Assembly: GCA_945861585.1 (NCBI GenBank)
Contig: CAMAVC010000002.1
Location: forward strand, 1 to 64,000
Length of the DNA stretch: 64,000 nt
From: Planctomicrobium piriforme
GTDB taxonomy: Bacteria > Planctomycetota > Planctomycetia > Pirellulales > UBA1268
Direction: 5' to 3'
Positions 8,675 to 16,611 of the stretch are shown here, piece after piece. Made by a program: the position numbers and the translations under genes. Numbering within the stretch: position 1 is the stretch's first letter; each line of letters begins with the position of its first letter. The notes beneath the pieces were generated by a model. The model searched no databases. It was given only the letters and a program-made list of their open reading frames with translations, and was not told the DNA's origin.

Positions 8675-9661
8675 ATGCCGAACATTTCCGGGCCGCTGGT
8701 GCGCTGGTTCGCCCGCGTCGGCCGGGATCTTCCCTGGCGGCGGTCGCGGGATCCCTACGGCGTGTGGCTGAGCGAGATCATGCTCCAGCAGACCCAGGTG
8801 GAACGGGTCAAGGACTACTACACCCGCTTCCTCGCCACCTTTCCCGATGTCCACACCCTCGCCGCCGCCCGCGAGGAGCGCGTGCTCAAGCTCTGGGAAG
8901 GGCTTGGCTACTATCGCCGGGCGCGGCAACTGCACGCCGCCGCCAAGCGGATCGTGGCCGACCACGGCGGCGTGTTTCCGCGCACGGCCGCGGAACTGCG
9001 GTCACTGCCCGGGATCGGCCGCTATACGGCCGGCGCCATCGCATCGATCGCGTTCGACGCCCCCGAGCCGATCGTGGAGGCGAATTCGAGGCGCGTACTC
9101 GCGCGGGTGGCCGGCCACGACCGACCGCTCGACGGCCCGCGCGGCGAGGCAGCGATCTGGGAGATCGCGGCGGCCGTCGTGCCGCGCCGGGCGGCGGGGC
9201 GGTTCAACCAGGCGCTCATGGATCTCGGGGCGCTGGTGTGCACGCCGACGCGGCCCCTGTGCACCGCGTGCCCCCTGGCCACCCGGTGCGTGGCCTGGCG
9301 GACGCGCCGGACGGATGCCATCCCGGTGCCGGCGTCGCGGCGCGAGACGAAGCGCGTCCGCGAGACGGCGCTCGTGATCCGGCACGGCGACCACGTGCTC
9401 GTGGAGCGGAGAAAGCCGGGCGAGTGGTGGGAGGGGCTGTGGGACTTTCCTCGCGACGCGGCTGCGGCGCGGGGGCGGAAGCTCGGGGCCGTCCGCTACA
9501 CCGTGACACACCACGCCATCGAGTGCATCGTGCGCGAGCGGGCCGCAGCCCGGCGGGCACGACCGACGAAAGACCGGCGCTGGGTGACGGCGGCCGGCCT
9601 CGCGACGCTCGCGATGACGGCCCCGGGCCGGAGGATCGCCGCCCTGCTGAAACCGGGCTGA
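8675..9661 (+). CDS. mutY: A/G-specific adenine DNA glycosylase
   Basis: This enzyme removes adenine mispaired with 8-oxoguanine. The 328-residue protein has the helix-hairpin-helix glycosylase domain: the catalytic glutamate near residue 34 in WLSEIMLQQTQV, the hairpin LPGIGRYTAGAI at ~111-122, and the [4Fe-4S] cysteines C189, C196, C199 and C205. A C-terminal NUDIX-like domain follows (from ~residue 220), ending in the expected MutY 8-oxoG-recognition region. At the usual catalytic-aspartate position (DGNVxRV in E. coli) this protein reads IVEANSRRVL, so glutamate takes its place. The ATG at 8675 fits family N-termini; an in-frame GTG at 8630 with a nearby GAGG is an alternative that adds 15 residues. 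Confidence 0.93.
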   Translation: MPNISGPLVRWFARVGRDLPWRRSRDPYGVWLSEIMLQQTQVERVKDYYTRFLATFPDVHTLAAAREERVLKLWEGLGYYRRARQLHAAAKRIVADHGGVFPRTAAELRSLPGIGRYTAGAIASIAFDAPEPIVEANSRRVLARVAGHDRPLDGPRGEAAIWEIAAAVVPRRAAGRFNQALMDLGALVCTPTRPLCTACPLATRCVAWRTRRTDAIPVPASRRETKRVRETALVIRHGDHVLVERRKPGEWWEGLWDFPRDAAAARGRKLGAVRYTVTHHAIECIVRERAAARRARPTKDRRWVTAAGLATLAMTAPGRRIAALLKPG

Positions 9662-9716
9662 TGTATTTGGTAGTCTCCAGCAGCCTCGACCCATTCGCCT
9701 GGGAGTCTGTTTCACG

Positions 9717-10586
9717 ATGCCCATACGGTGCCTTGTTCTCGGTGCGGCCCTTCTGGCCGCAGTGTCTGTGCCCGCAGCCGACGCAGTGAAGCCGCTGCGG
9801 GTGCTTCTCGTGGCCGGTGGCTGCTGCCATGACTATGCAACGCAGACCCGCCTCCTCGAAACGGGAATCGAGGCCCGGGTGCGGGCTGATGTCGAGGTGG
9901 TCTTCAATCCCGACAAATCGACGAAGGCCACGTTCGAGATCTACGGCAACCCCGACTGGGCGAGTGGCTACGACGTGGTCATCCACGACGAATGCTCGGC
10001 CGACGTCACCGACCCGGCCTATGTGGAGCGGATCCTCGCGGCCCATCGCCGGGGCACGCCCGCAGTGAACCTCCACTGCGCGATGCACTCTTATCGCTGG
10101 GGCGATTTCCGCCAGGCTGTCGCGACGGGTGCCGAGAACGGTGGCTGGTTTGAGATGCTCGGCCTGCAATCCACCGGGCACGGGCCGCAGCAGCCGATCG
10201 AGATCGTCTTCACGGACCGGGCACATCCGATCGCGAAGGCGTTGGCCGATTGGAAGACCGTCAACGAGGAGCTCTACAACAACATCCAGGTGCTCCCCAC
10301 TGCCAAGGTGCTCGCCACGGGCCGCCAGCTCGTGCCACCGAAGCCGAAGAAGGACGAGCCTGTCGATCCTGCGGCAAAGCCGACTGAGTCGAATGCGGTC
10401 GTCGCCTGGACCAACGAATATGGCCCAAACAAGACGCGGATCTTCAGCACCACCCTCGGCCACAACAACGACACGGTCGCCGACGACCGCTACCTCGACC
10501 TCGTGACCCGCGGCCTGCTCTGGGCTGCCGGCAAACTCGGCGACGACGGGACACCGGCTCCGGGGCTCGCACTGGAGGCGAAGTGA
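9717..10586 (+). CDS. Secreted ThuA-domain protein
   Basis: A signal peptide (residues ~1-23, ending PAADA) is followed by a ThuA-like domain with a glutamine-amidotransferase-type fold: [18 protein letters not shown], a central DYVVIHDE-like strand ([13 protein letters not shown]), [16 protein letters not shown], and [14 protein letters not shown] near the end. Planctomycetes carry many ThuA proteins, often linked to carbohydrate use, but the substrate cannot be read from the sequence. The C-terminal ~20 residues form a Gly/Pro/Ala tail. The stop codon overlaps the GTG of carA, so the two genes may be translationally coupled although no pathway link is evident. Confidence 0.87.
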   Translation: MPIRCLVLGAALLAAVSVPAADAVKPLRVLLVAGGCCHDYATQTRLLETGIEARVRADVEVVFNPDKSTKATFEIYGNPDWASGYDVVIHDECSADVTDPAYVERILAAHRRGTPAVNLHCAMHSYRWGDFRQAVATGAENGGWFEMLGLQSTGHGPQQPIEIVFTDRAHPIAKALADWKTVNEELYNNIQVLPTAKVLATGRQLVPPKPKKDEPVDPAAKPTESNAVVAWTNEYGPNKTRIFSTTLGHNNDTVADDRYLDLVTRGLLWAAGKLGDDGTPAPGLALEAK

Positions 10587-11731
10587 CGATGGCACGCGCG
10601 GCACTGGCGCTCGAAGACGGCACGGTCTATGTCGGCGACTCCTTCGGGGCGACGGGCACCGTCTCCGGCGAGGTCTGCTTCAACACCTCGATGACCGGCT
10701 ATCAGGAGATCCTCACCGACCCCTCCTATCGCGGTCAGATTCTCGCGATGACCGCGCCGCAGATTGGCAACTACGGCGTGAATCCGGCCGATGTCGAGAG
10801 CGGCCGGCTCCAGATGGCGGGCTTCGTGGTGCGCGAGGCCAGCCGGATCCCGAGCAACTTCACCGCCACCGGCACGCTCGGTGACTATCTGGCCCAGGCG
10901 GGCGTCGTGGGCATCACCGGCATCGACACGCGGGCCCTCGTGCGCCGGCTGCGAATCCGCGGCGCCATGACGGGCGTACTCTCGAGCGAGGTGCTCGATG
11001 CCGTGAAGCTCGTGGCCATGGCCCGGTCGGCCCCGCCCCTCGTGGGCCGCGATCTTGTCCGCGAGGTGATGCCCGAAGCAGAGATCGCTTGGACGGAGCC
11101 GCTCGACGCCTGGGGCACGCCGCTCCCGCAGCCCCTCGTGGGCGGCGAGTTTCCCGCCGTCACGGCGCACGCCGGCACGAAGCATGTGGTGGCGCTCGAC
11201 TACGGCATGAAGTGGAACATCGCCCGGCACCTCACGAGCAGTGGCTGCCGGGTGACCGTGCTCCCCGGCAAGGCGACTGCCGCAGACGTCCTTGCTCACC
11301 GGCCCGACGGCGTGTTTCTCTCGAACGGCCCGGGCGATCCCGAGGTGCTCGACTACTGCGTGGCCACGGTCCGCGACCTCGTGGGCAAGGTGCCGCTGTT
11401 CGGCATCTGCCTCGGCCATCAACTCCTCTCGCTCGCTTGCGGCGCGAAGACGTTCAAGCTCAAGTTCGGCCATCGTGGCGCCAACCAGCCGGTCATGGAT
11501 CTCGAGACCGGCAAGGTGGAGATCACCTCGCAAAACCACGGCTTCGCCGTCGACGAGGCCACGCTGCCGCCCGATCTCGTGGTGACGCACCGCAATCTGA
11601 ACGACGGCACGATCGAGGGCGTCCGCCACCGGTCGGGCAAGGCTGCGAGCGTGCAGTATCACCCCGAAGCCGCCGCCGGCCCGCACGACTCGGCGTATCT
11701 CTTCGACCGCTTCCGCGCCATGATGGCGTGA
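10583..11731 (+). CDS. carA: Carbamoyl-phosphate synthase small subunit
   Basis: This is the glutaminase subunit that feeds ammonia to CarB for arginine and pyrimidine synthesis. The N-terminal CPSase small-chain domain ([13 protein letters not shown], then [20 protein letters not shown]) is followed by a class I amidotransferase domain with the nucleophile C276 in FGICLGHQL and the His/Glu pair in QYHPEA (~359-363). Length 382 is typical. Two starts are possible: the GTG at 10583, which overlaps the previous stop (GTGA) and has GGAGG four bases upstream, and the ATG at 10589. carB is not in the window. Confidence 0.96.
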   Translation: MTMARAALALEDGTVYVGDSFGATGTVSGEVCFNTSMTGYQEILTDPSYRGQILAMTAPQIGNYGVNPADVESGRLQMAGFVVREASRIPSNFTATGTLGDYLAQAGVVGITGIDTRALVRRLRIRGAMTGVLSSEVLDAVKLVAMARSAPPLVGRDLVREVMPEAEIAWTEPLDAWGTPLPQPLVGGEFPAVTAHAGTKHVVALDYGMKWNIARHLTSSGCRVTVLPGKATAADVLAHRPDGVFLSNGPGDPEVLDYCVATVRDLVGKVPLFGICLGHQLLSLACGAKTFKLKFGHRGANQPVMDLETGKVEITSQNHGFAVDEATLPPDLVVTHRNLNDGTIEGVRHRSGKAASVQYHPEAAAGPHDSAYLFDRFRAMMA

Positions 11732-11792
11732 GCAGGCGCTCGCCGAGAGGCTTGGTAAAAGCGGCCTGAATATGGGCCGTGAAGCCCTTTTT

Positions 11793-11821
11793 TTGACAAT
11801 TCCGTAGCGTGTGCCAGAGTT
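11793..11821 (+). promoter_or_regulatory. Possible promoter before the Cys-rich gene
   Basis: A perfect TTGACA hexamer (11793-11798) follows a T-run in the 186-base gap between carA and the Cys-rich gene. Seventeen bases later stands AGAGTT, a poor -10 match. The placement is right for the downstream gene, but the weak second box keeps this tentative. Confidence 0.3.
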
Positions 11822-11917
11822 GCTGGAAGGCCGGGCCGCATCCCGTCTTCACCCGCGCACGGCTCGCGCCACGCCGTGAGCGGTCCCCCCAGTCTCTGCG
11901 ACAAGGAGTTTCCTCCC

Positions 11918-12418
11918 ATGGTTCGTCTGTCGTTCATCGTTGGTCTTGCGACCGCATTTGCGCTCGTCATCGGCTCGTTTGCCGATGCCGGCTTCGGTCA
12001 TCACCGCCGTCAGCTCGATCCGTCGTGTGCCGTCGAGCCGGGCTGCAGTGCCTTCGAGCCGGCCTGTGCCATCGAGCCTTCGTGCGAGATGGAGCCCGAT
12101 TGCGGTGCCGTCACGTGCTGCCCGAGCAATCCCTGCATCAAGTACCGCCACAAGCACGCCCACAAGCACAAGCACGACTGCGGCTGCTGCCCCGAGCCGA
12201 CGTATGAAACCGTGCTCACGCCGACGAGCCCGGAGACCTGCTGCACGGTGAACGTGCCGGTCTGCCTGCCGGCCTGCTGCCAAGGCTGCCCGTGCGAATC
12301 GTCGCGGTGCACCGTGTTTGGCTGCGGCCAAGTGAAGTACGACTACGCCTGCGGCTGCTCCGTGGTCGTGCGGTTCCAGAAGCACGGCGACATTCTCGTC
12401 ACCTATCATGGATTTTAG
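11918..12418 (+). CDS. Small secreted cysteine-rich protein
   Basis: This 166-residue protein starts at the ATG at 11918, ten bases after AAGGAG. A signal peptide (~1-23, ending FADA) is followed by Cys-rich segments: short repeats of the form x-EP-x-C (AVEPGCSAFEPACAIEPSC), a His/Lys stretch (KYRHKHAHKHKHDC), then CCxC/CxC clusters and a final beta-like VVVRFQKHGDILVTYHGF. The EP-C repeats and the general composition recall the N-terminal part of the YTV protein at 40.4 kb, which has ASEPSCAAKPSC, so the two may act in the same disulfide-rich envelope; this is inference. The gene stands alone and is followed by a strong terminator, suggesting an independent and possibly high-level transcript. 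No known family is recognised. Confidence 0.75.
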   Translation: MVRLSFIVGLATAFALVIGSFADAGFGHHRRQLDPSCAVEPGCSAFEPACAIEPSCEMEPDCGAVTCCPSNPCIKYRHKHAHKHKHDCGCCPEPTYETVLTPTSPETCCTVNVPVCLPACCQGCPCESSRCTVFGCGQVKYDYACGCSVVVRFQKHGDILVTYHGF

Positions 12419-12449
12419 GCCGCGGCCGGCATCCAGCCGGCCGTTGTAG

Positions 12450-12467
12450 GACAGGCTTCAGCCTGTC
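12450..12467. repeat. Palindromic repeat GACAGGCTTCAGCCTGTC, one copy
   Basis: One exact copy of the 18-bp palindrome (8-bp arms, two-base centre) lies 31 bases after the stop of the Cys-rich gene. It is preceded by TAG as in other copies, but here that TAG is not a gene's stop. Confidence 0.9.
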
Positions 12468-12489
12468 ACTGCGACTGATGACATATCGA

Positions 12490-12530
12490 CCCGGCCGGGA
12501 GGCGACTCCCGGCCGGGTTTTTCTTTTTTG
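12490..12530 (+). terminator. Intrinsic terminator after the Cys-rich gene
   Basis: A perfect 11-bp stem (12490-12500 with 12507-12517, arm CCCGGCCGGGA) with a six-base loop is followed by TTTTTCTTTTTT. It lies ~70 bases after the stop of the Cys-rich gene, beyond the palindromic repeat. Confidence 0.92.
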
Positions 12531-12636
12531 GGCCTGGCTGTAACGGATTGGCGGCAGACGCGTTTTCATGGCAGACGGATCGACCGGCCTTCCGGTATGA
12601 AGGTCGATCTCCCGCACGACTCCAGGAGCGGAAACC

Positions 12637-12851
12637 ATGTCGGCCAGCGGCGATCCCCACGGCTGGGTGCTCGAAGCCGTCGATCTCTACGAACTGCCGC
12701 TCCAACGCTACGCCCGCCGGCTGCTCGGTGACTTCGACCTCGCCGCCGACGCCGCCCCGGCCGACCTGCGGTTCGCCGCGACGAAGGCGGCTACCGGGCC
12801 GAGTTCCTCGACCTCGTCCGGAGGGCTGAAGGTCCTGGCGTGGCCTGGTAG
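12637..12851 (+). pseudogene. Remnant of a sigma-70/ECF factor gene joined to the end of a VWA (YfbK-type) gene
   Basis: A ribosome-binding site (AGGAG) and ATG open a frame whose first ~39 residues (WVLEAVDLYELPLQRYARRL, then LGDFDLAADA) look like the start of an RNA polymerase sigma factor, region 2. The frame then changes to DLRFAA, which resembles the conserved C-terminal block of YfbK-type von Willebrand proteins. In another frame (12780-12848) comes DEGGYRAEFLDLVRRAEG and then TAG, which matches the expected C-terminus of that same family. The middle of the sigma gene and most of the VWA gene are therefore missing. The 91-residue open frame to 12912 could still be translated but would not be a working sigma factor. 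The two family assignments come from memory of these domains and need a search. Confidence 0.6.
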
Positions 12852-12924
12852 CCGTGTCCTTACCGGAAAAAACGAAAGATTCGATCCCACGCGACCGATC
12901 TATCCCCTCTAGCGAGGTATCTGC

Positions 12925-14280
12925 ATGTGGTCGTGGGACATCCTTCGATTCGACGCCGGATCAGGCCGAGGCTCGTCCGGCGCAGCAAAGCCGCGGATCT
13001 ACGTCGATTGCACGCAGACCCTGGCGCGGCCGGTGACCACGGGCATTCCGCGGGTGGTGCGGAGCATCGTGCGGCACGGGGCTCTCGTTGCGGAGGCCCA
13101 CGGTGCCACACTCGTGCCGGTGCGGTTCCAGTGGGGGCGGTTCGTGCCGGTGCCCGTTGGCCCGGAGGGACTCTTGCGGCCGATGGCCCCCGAGCATCCG
13201 CTCACGCGCCGGCTCCGCAAACTGCTCGTGCCGCGCACGCTCGTGCGGAAGGCCAACCGCCTCGCGGCCCGGCTGCGCGACCAATCGCCGGCGAGTCCCG
13301 GCATCGCGTTCGGCCGCCATGATGTGTTGCTCCTTCCCGATTCCTCATGGGGCGAGGAGTTCTGGGGAGCAATTGACGCAGCCCGTGCAGTGGGAACGCG
13401 GCTCGGTGTGGTGCAGCACGACTTCATTCCGCTGCGCCATCCAGAACTCGTGCCGCCCAAGAGCACCGCCGTCTTTCGCCGCTGGATGCGGGCCACGCTC
13501 ACGCGGGCCGACTTCGTGCTCGCCGTTTCGGAAACCGTGGCCCGCGAGACCCGTGCCGAGCTGCTCGCGCTCGGCCGCGCCGAAATCGCCAAACGACACG
13601 TGGCCACGTTTCGCAACGGGTCGGATTTCTGCGAAACAAAACCGCTACAGGGGGCCAGATCGCGCGTGCGCACGTCCCTGCAGCGCTTCCTGGCCGCAGG
13701 CTCCGTGGCTCCGTTTCTCACCGTGGGCACGATCGAGCCGCGGAAGAACCAGGCACACCTGGTCGAGGCGTTCAGGAGGCTACATGCGGTGGATCCGACC
13801 GCGCGGCTGCTCGTTCTGGGAATGGTCGGCTGGAAGGGGCAGTCGGTCGCAGCAGCCATGCGCCGCCATCCGGCCTGCGGCAGCGGAATCCTCCACGTAT
13901 CCGACGCGAGCGACGCGGAGCTGCTCCATGCCTACCACCACGCCCGGGCTCTCGTCTTTCCGTCCCTGGCCGAGGGCTACGGCCTGCCGATCGTCGAGGC
14001 GCTCGCTGCGGGCCTGCCGGTGCTTGCGTCCGATATTCCGGTGCACCGGGAGGTGGGAGGCAGGCACTGCACCTACTTCGATCCCCGCTGCCCCGACGTC
14101 CTCGCTGCCTGCCTGCGCGACTTCTGCCGGCACGGTGCGCGTGGGAGGCGCGGCGTCCGGCCCGACCGTCTGCCCTCCTGGACGGAAGCCGCCGAAAAGA
14201 TCGTGACGACGGCCCTTACTCCCGTGGATCGCGGTTCCACGCCCCGAGTCGCCGCGGCCCGACTACGGCTTGCCGGCTGA
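12925..14280 (+). CDS. Glycosyltransferase family 4 (group 1)
   Basis: This 451-residue GT-B enzyme transfers a sugar from a nucleotide or lipid donor. The N-terminal Rossmann half begins at IYVDCTQTLARPVTTGIPRV. The C-terminal half has the donor-binding hallmarks: FLTVGTIEPRKNQAHLVEAF, VSDASDAELLHAYHHARALV and the E-x7-E motif region FPSLAEGYGLPIVEALAAG. The donor and acceptor cannot be named; LPS or exopolysaccharide synthesis is the usual role. A GAGG precedes the ATG. No other polysaccharide genes are adjacent, and it lies directly after the sigma/VWA remnant, so it may be a leftover or independently transferred gene. Confidence 0.9.
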   Translation: MWSWDILRFDAGSGRGSSGAAKPRIYVDCTQTLARPVTTGIPRVVRSIVRHGALVAEAHGATLVPVRFQWGRFVPVPVGPEGLLRPMAPEHPLTRRLRKLLVPRTLVRKANRLAARLRDQSPASPGIAFGRHDVLLLPDSSWGEEFWGAIDAARAVGTRLGVVQHDFIPLRHPELVPPKSTAVFRRWMRATLTRADFVLAVSETVARETRAELLALGRAEIAKRHVATFRNGSDFCETKPLQGARSRVRTSLQRFLAAGSVAPFLTVGTIEPRKNQAHLVEAFRRLHAVDPTARLLVLGMVGWKGQSVAAAMRRHPACGSGILHVSDASDAELLHAYHHARALVFPSLAEGYGLPIVEALAAGLPVLASDIPVHREVGGRHCTYFDPRCPDVLAACLRDFCRHGARGRRGVRPDRLPSWTEAAEKIVTTALTPVDRGSTPRVAAARLRLAG

Positions 14281-14634
14281 GCCCGACGCTGGGCCGGGCC
14301 GCGAGTGTCCTGCTCCCGAAACCCTGGAAAACGTGGGTGGGTGGCGACTGAAGGGGGAGCGAGTTGCCTCGGCTTGCCGGTGTGCGGATGGTTGCCCCGT
14401 CGGGAGCGTCGTGAGAGCGGGTTCCGCCTGCACGACGTTTCACCGTCACCTCATCGGTAGACGAGTTGCTGGACGCTGCGCCTCTCTGGCGAAGTTCCGG
14501 CGCAGCGTAGACCGAAGTCGGTCGAGCGGTACGAGTCTCTCGCCGCAGTGGCCGATTTCGTGGCGTCTGCAGCCAGGTGGACGCTTGTCGTGAACGGACG
14601 CTTTCCGTCGGTGAGTCCCTGTGAGGCGTTGACC
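14281..14634. other. Intergenic region without a supported gene
   Basis: These 354 bases lie between the glycosyltransferase and the PEP-CTERM gene. Short open frames occur on both strands but none has a motif or a convincing ribosome-binding site. No repeat copy or terminator hairpin with a T-run was found. Confidence 0.45.
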
Positions 14635-15402
14635 ATGACCTGCAAAACCACGTTGTTTCGTTTCCTGCATCTCACGCTGTCGCTCGGCCGTGTCCTGGCC
14701 GCGATGGCGGTCGTTTGCGGTGCTGCGACTTTCTGCCGTCCGGCGAGCGCGGCCCCATTTTTTACCGTGACGAGTGGTTCCTCCTTTTCGACGCTGCTCG
14801 AGAGTTTTCTGTGGGTCGGGCCGCGCGATCCGGTCACTGACCAGGTGCAGCTCTGGGAAGGGGCCACCGTCGGCCTATCCGAGCCGGGCTTCATCACACT
14901 CGAATACATCGGAAAGGAGGCGCTCTACGCCGACAACGTCTTCCGGTGGAGTGGCGTCGACATTTTCTCGACGGGTCCGTCCAGTCCACTCATTGTCGGG
15001 CAGACCGCTGCGACGCCATTTCCACCGGCGGCACTCGCGACCTACGTCGTGCCCGGGGTCGTGCCGGCGGGCGCGCTGCCCTTCAGTTTTTTCATCACGG
15101 AGACCACGAAAAACGTGCCCAACGACGGCAGCAATCTCGACATCGGATTATGGCCGTTACCCTCACCCCCCGTTGGCAATCCGGCGGATTTCGGGAGTAC
15201 GATCTACCTGATGCTCGACGACGAGAACACAGTCGATGCCGATCACGACGACATGATCGTACGGATGTCGGTGTCGGCCGTTCCGGAACCGGGCACGCTC
15301 GTGCTGGCGGTGTTCGGCGCTGGCGGCGTAGCGCTGGCGGTGCGCCGGCGACACGTGCAACGTAAGACAGGCTTCAGCCTGTCACGAATACCGACAGGCT
15401 GA
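14635..15402 (+). CDS. PEP-CTERM sorted extracellular protein
   Basis: This exported protein of 255 residues starts at the ATG at 14635 (MTCKTTLF), with a signal peptide ending around RPASA. The mature part is a beta-rich domain of unknown function. The C-terminus has the sorting signal: VPEPGT, a hydrophobic helix (LVLAVFGAGGVALAV), then RRRH. This signal is processed by an exosortase, which is not in the window. The reading frame then runs through the first palindromic repeat and ends at a TGA inside the second, so the last 12 residues (KTGFSLSRIPTG) are encoded by repeat DNA. The upstream in-frame start at 14548 would hide the signal peptide and is rejected. Confidence 0.85.
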   Translation: MTCKTTLFRFLHLTLSLGRVLAAMAVVCGAATFCRPASAAPFFTVTSGSSFSTLLESFLWVGPRDPVTDQVQLWEGATVGLSEPGFITLEYIGKEALYADNVFRWSGVDIFSTGPSSPLIVGQTAATPFPPAALATYVVPGVVPAGALPFSFFITETTKNVPNDGSNLDIGLWPLPSPPVGNPADFGSTIYLMLDDENTVDADHDDMIVRMSVSAVPEPGTLVLAVFGAGGVALAVRRRHVQRKTGFSLSRIPTG

Positions 15403-15410
15403 AGCCTGTC
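15366..15410. repeat. Palindromic repeat, inverted pair between convergent genes
   Basis: Copies at 15366-15383 (TTC form) and 15393-15410 (GAA form) face each other across nine bases. The first is translated as part of the PEP-CTERM protein and the second supplies its TGA stop. On the minus strand the second copy directly follows the TAG stop of trxB. A longer hairpin between the two copies is possible, so the pair may end transcription from both sides. Confidence 0.92.
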
Positions 15411-16472
15411 CTACGCGCCCTGGGCCGCCAGCCAACGCTCGGCGTCGAGCGCCGACATGCAGCCAGTGCCCGCGGCCGAGATCGCCTGGCGGTAGTAGTC
15501 GTCGGCCACGTCGCCCGCGGCGAACACGCCCTCCACGCTCGTGTCGGTGCGGAAGTGCTTCTTCCACACGAGATATTTTTTCGGCGTGAGTTCCAATTGG
15601 CCGTCGAGGAAGCCCGTGTTGGGCGTGTGGCCGATGGCGAGAAACACGCCCGCCGCGTCGAGCGTCGTGCCCTTGCCCGGCTCGGTCGTGCTCTCGAGCC
15701 GCACGCCCGTCACCCCCTTCGCATCGTCGCCGAGCACCTCGGCGAGAGCCGTGTTGAAGTGGATTTTGATCTTCGGATCGTCGTGGGCCCGCTGGGCCAT
15801 GATCTTGCTGGCCCGCAGGGCGTCGCGGCGGTGCACGAGATGGACCGTGCTTGCGAACTTCGTGAGGTAGGTCGCCTCCTCGACGGCCGAGTCGCCGCCG
15901 CCGACCACGACGAGATGCTGGTTGCGAAACCGTGGCAGGGCCCCGTCGCACACGGCGCACGCACTGACGCCGCGATTCTTAAAACGCTCCTCGCTCGGCA
16001 GGCCGAGCCAGTTGGCGCTGGCGCCCGTGGCCACGATTACGCAATGTGCGAAGACGGCCGGTCCATCGACGGGCTGAAGCATGAAGGGACGCTTCGAGAA
16101 ATCGACCTTCAGGATGTCGTCGGTGACGATCCGCGTGCCGAAGTTCACAGCCTGCTGCCGCATCAGTTCCATGAGCTCTGGGCCCGTCACGCCTTCTCCA
16201 GCGTGGGGGGCCATCATTTGCCGCCGCTCGGCCGGCAGGGCGGAGTCGAGGAACGCGCCCAGGTTGCCGTGGGGGAAGCCGGCGTAGTTTTCCACTTCGC
16301 TCGTCAGGGCAAGCTGGCCGAGCGGGAGCGTGCCGGCCATACGGTTCTTTTCGCTGATCGCCCCTTCGTAGACGAGCGGCTGCAGCTGGGCGCGGGCGGC
16401 ATACGTCGCGGCCGACCAACCGGCCGGGCCACTGCCGATGATGACGAGTTTCTCAACGTTGGATGACGACAT
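15411..16472 (-). CDS. trxB: Thioredoxin-disulfide reductase
   Basis: This flavoenzyme reduces thioredoxin with NADPH in the cytoplasm. The 353 residues show the FAD-binding GxGxxG ([18 protein letters not shown], residues ~11-28), the redox-active pair C172-A-V-C175, the NADPH site [15 protein letters not shown] and the late FAD motif ([14 protein letters not shown]). It is slightly longer than the ~320-residue E. coli enzyme, with an extra stretch near residues 75-95. The stop codon is the TAG that abuts the palindromic repeat, yet the protein ends where homologues normally do. cstA is divergent. Confidence 0.96.
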   Translation of the reverse strand: MSSSNVEKLVIIGSGPAGWSAATYAARAQLQPLVYEGAISEKNRMAGTLPLGQLALTSEVENYAGFPHGNLGAFLDSALPAERRQMMAPHAGEGVTGPELMELMRQQAVNFGTRIVTDDILKVDFSKRPFMLQPVDGPAVFAHCVIVATGASANWLGLPSEERFKNRGVSACAVCDGALPRFRNQHLVVVGGGDSAVEEATYLTKFASTVHLVHRRDALRASKIMAQRAHDDPKIKIHFNTALAEVLGDDAKGVTGVRLESTTEPGKGTTLDAAGVFLAIGHTPNTGFLDGQLELTPKKYLVWKKHFRTDTSVEGVFAAGDVADDYYRQAISAAGTGCMSALDAERWLAAQGA

Positions 16473-16611
16473 GCTCCCGCTCCGTTTACCGTGTTAGTGC
16501 CGATTCGACGTCCGTGTGCCGATCGACCATGATGGTGAAATTCGCGGCGGGTAGGAAGCCCCGCCGACCCTGCCCGGCGGAATGCCCGCGGCAATCGACT
16601 CGAGGTCTGTC

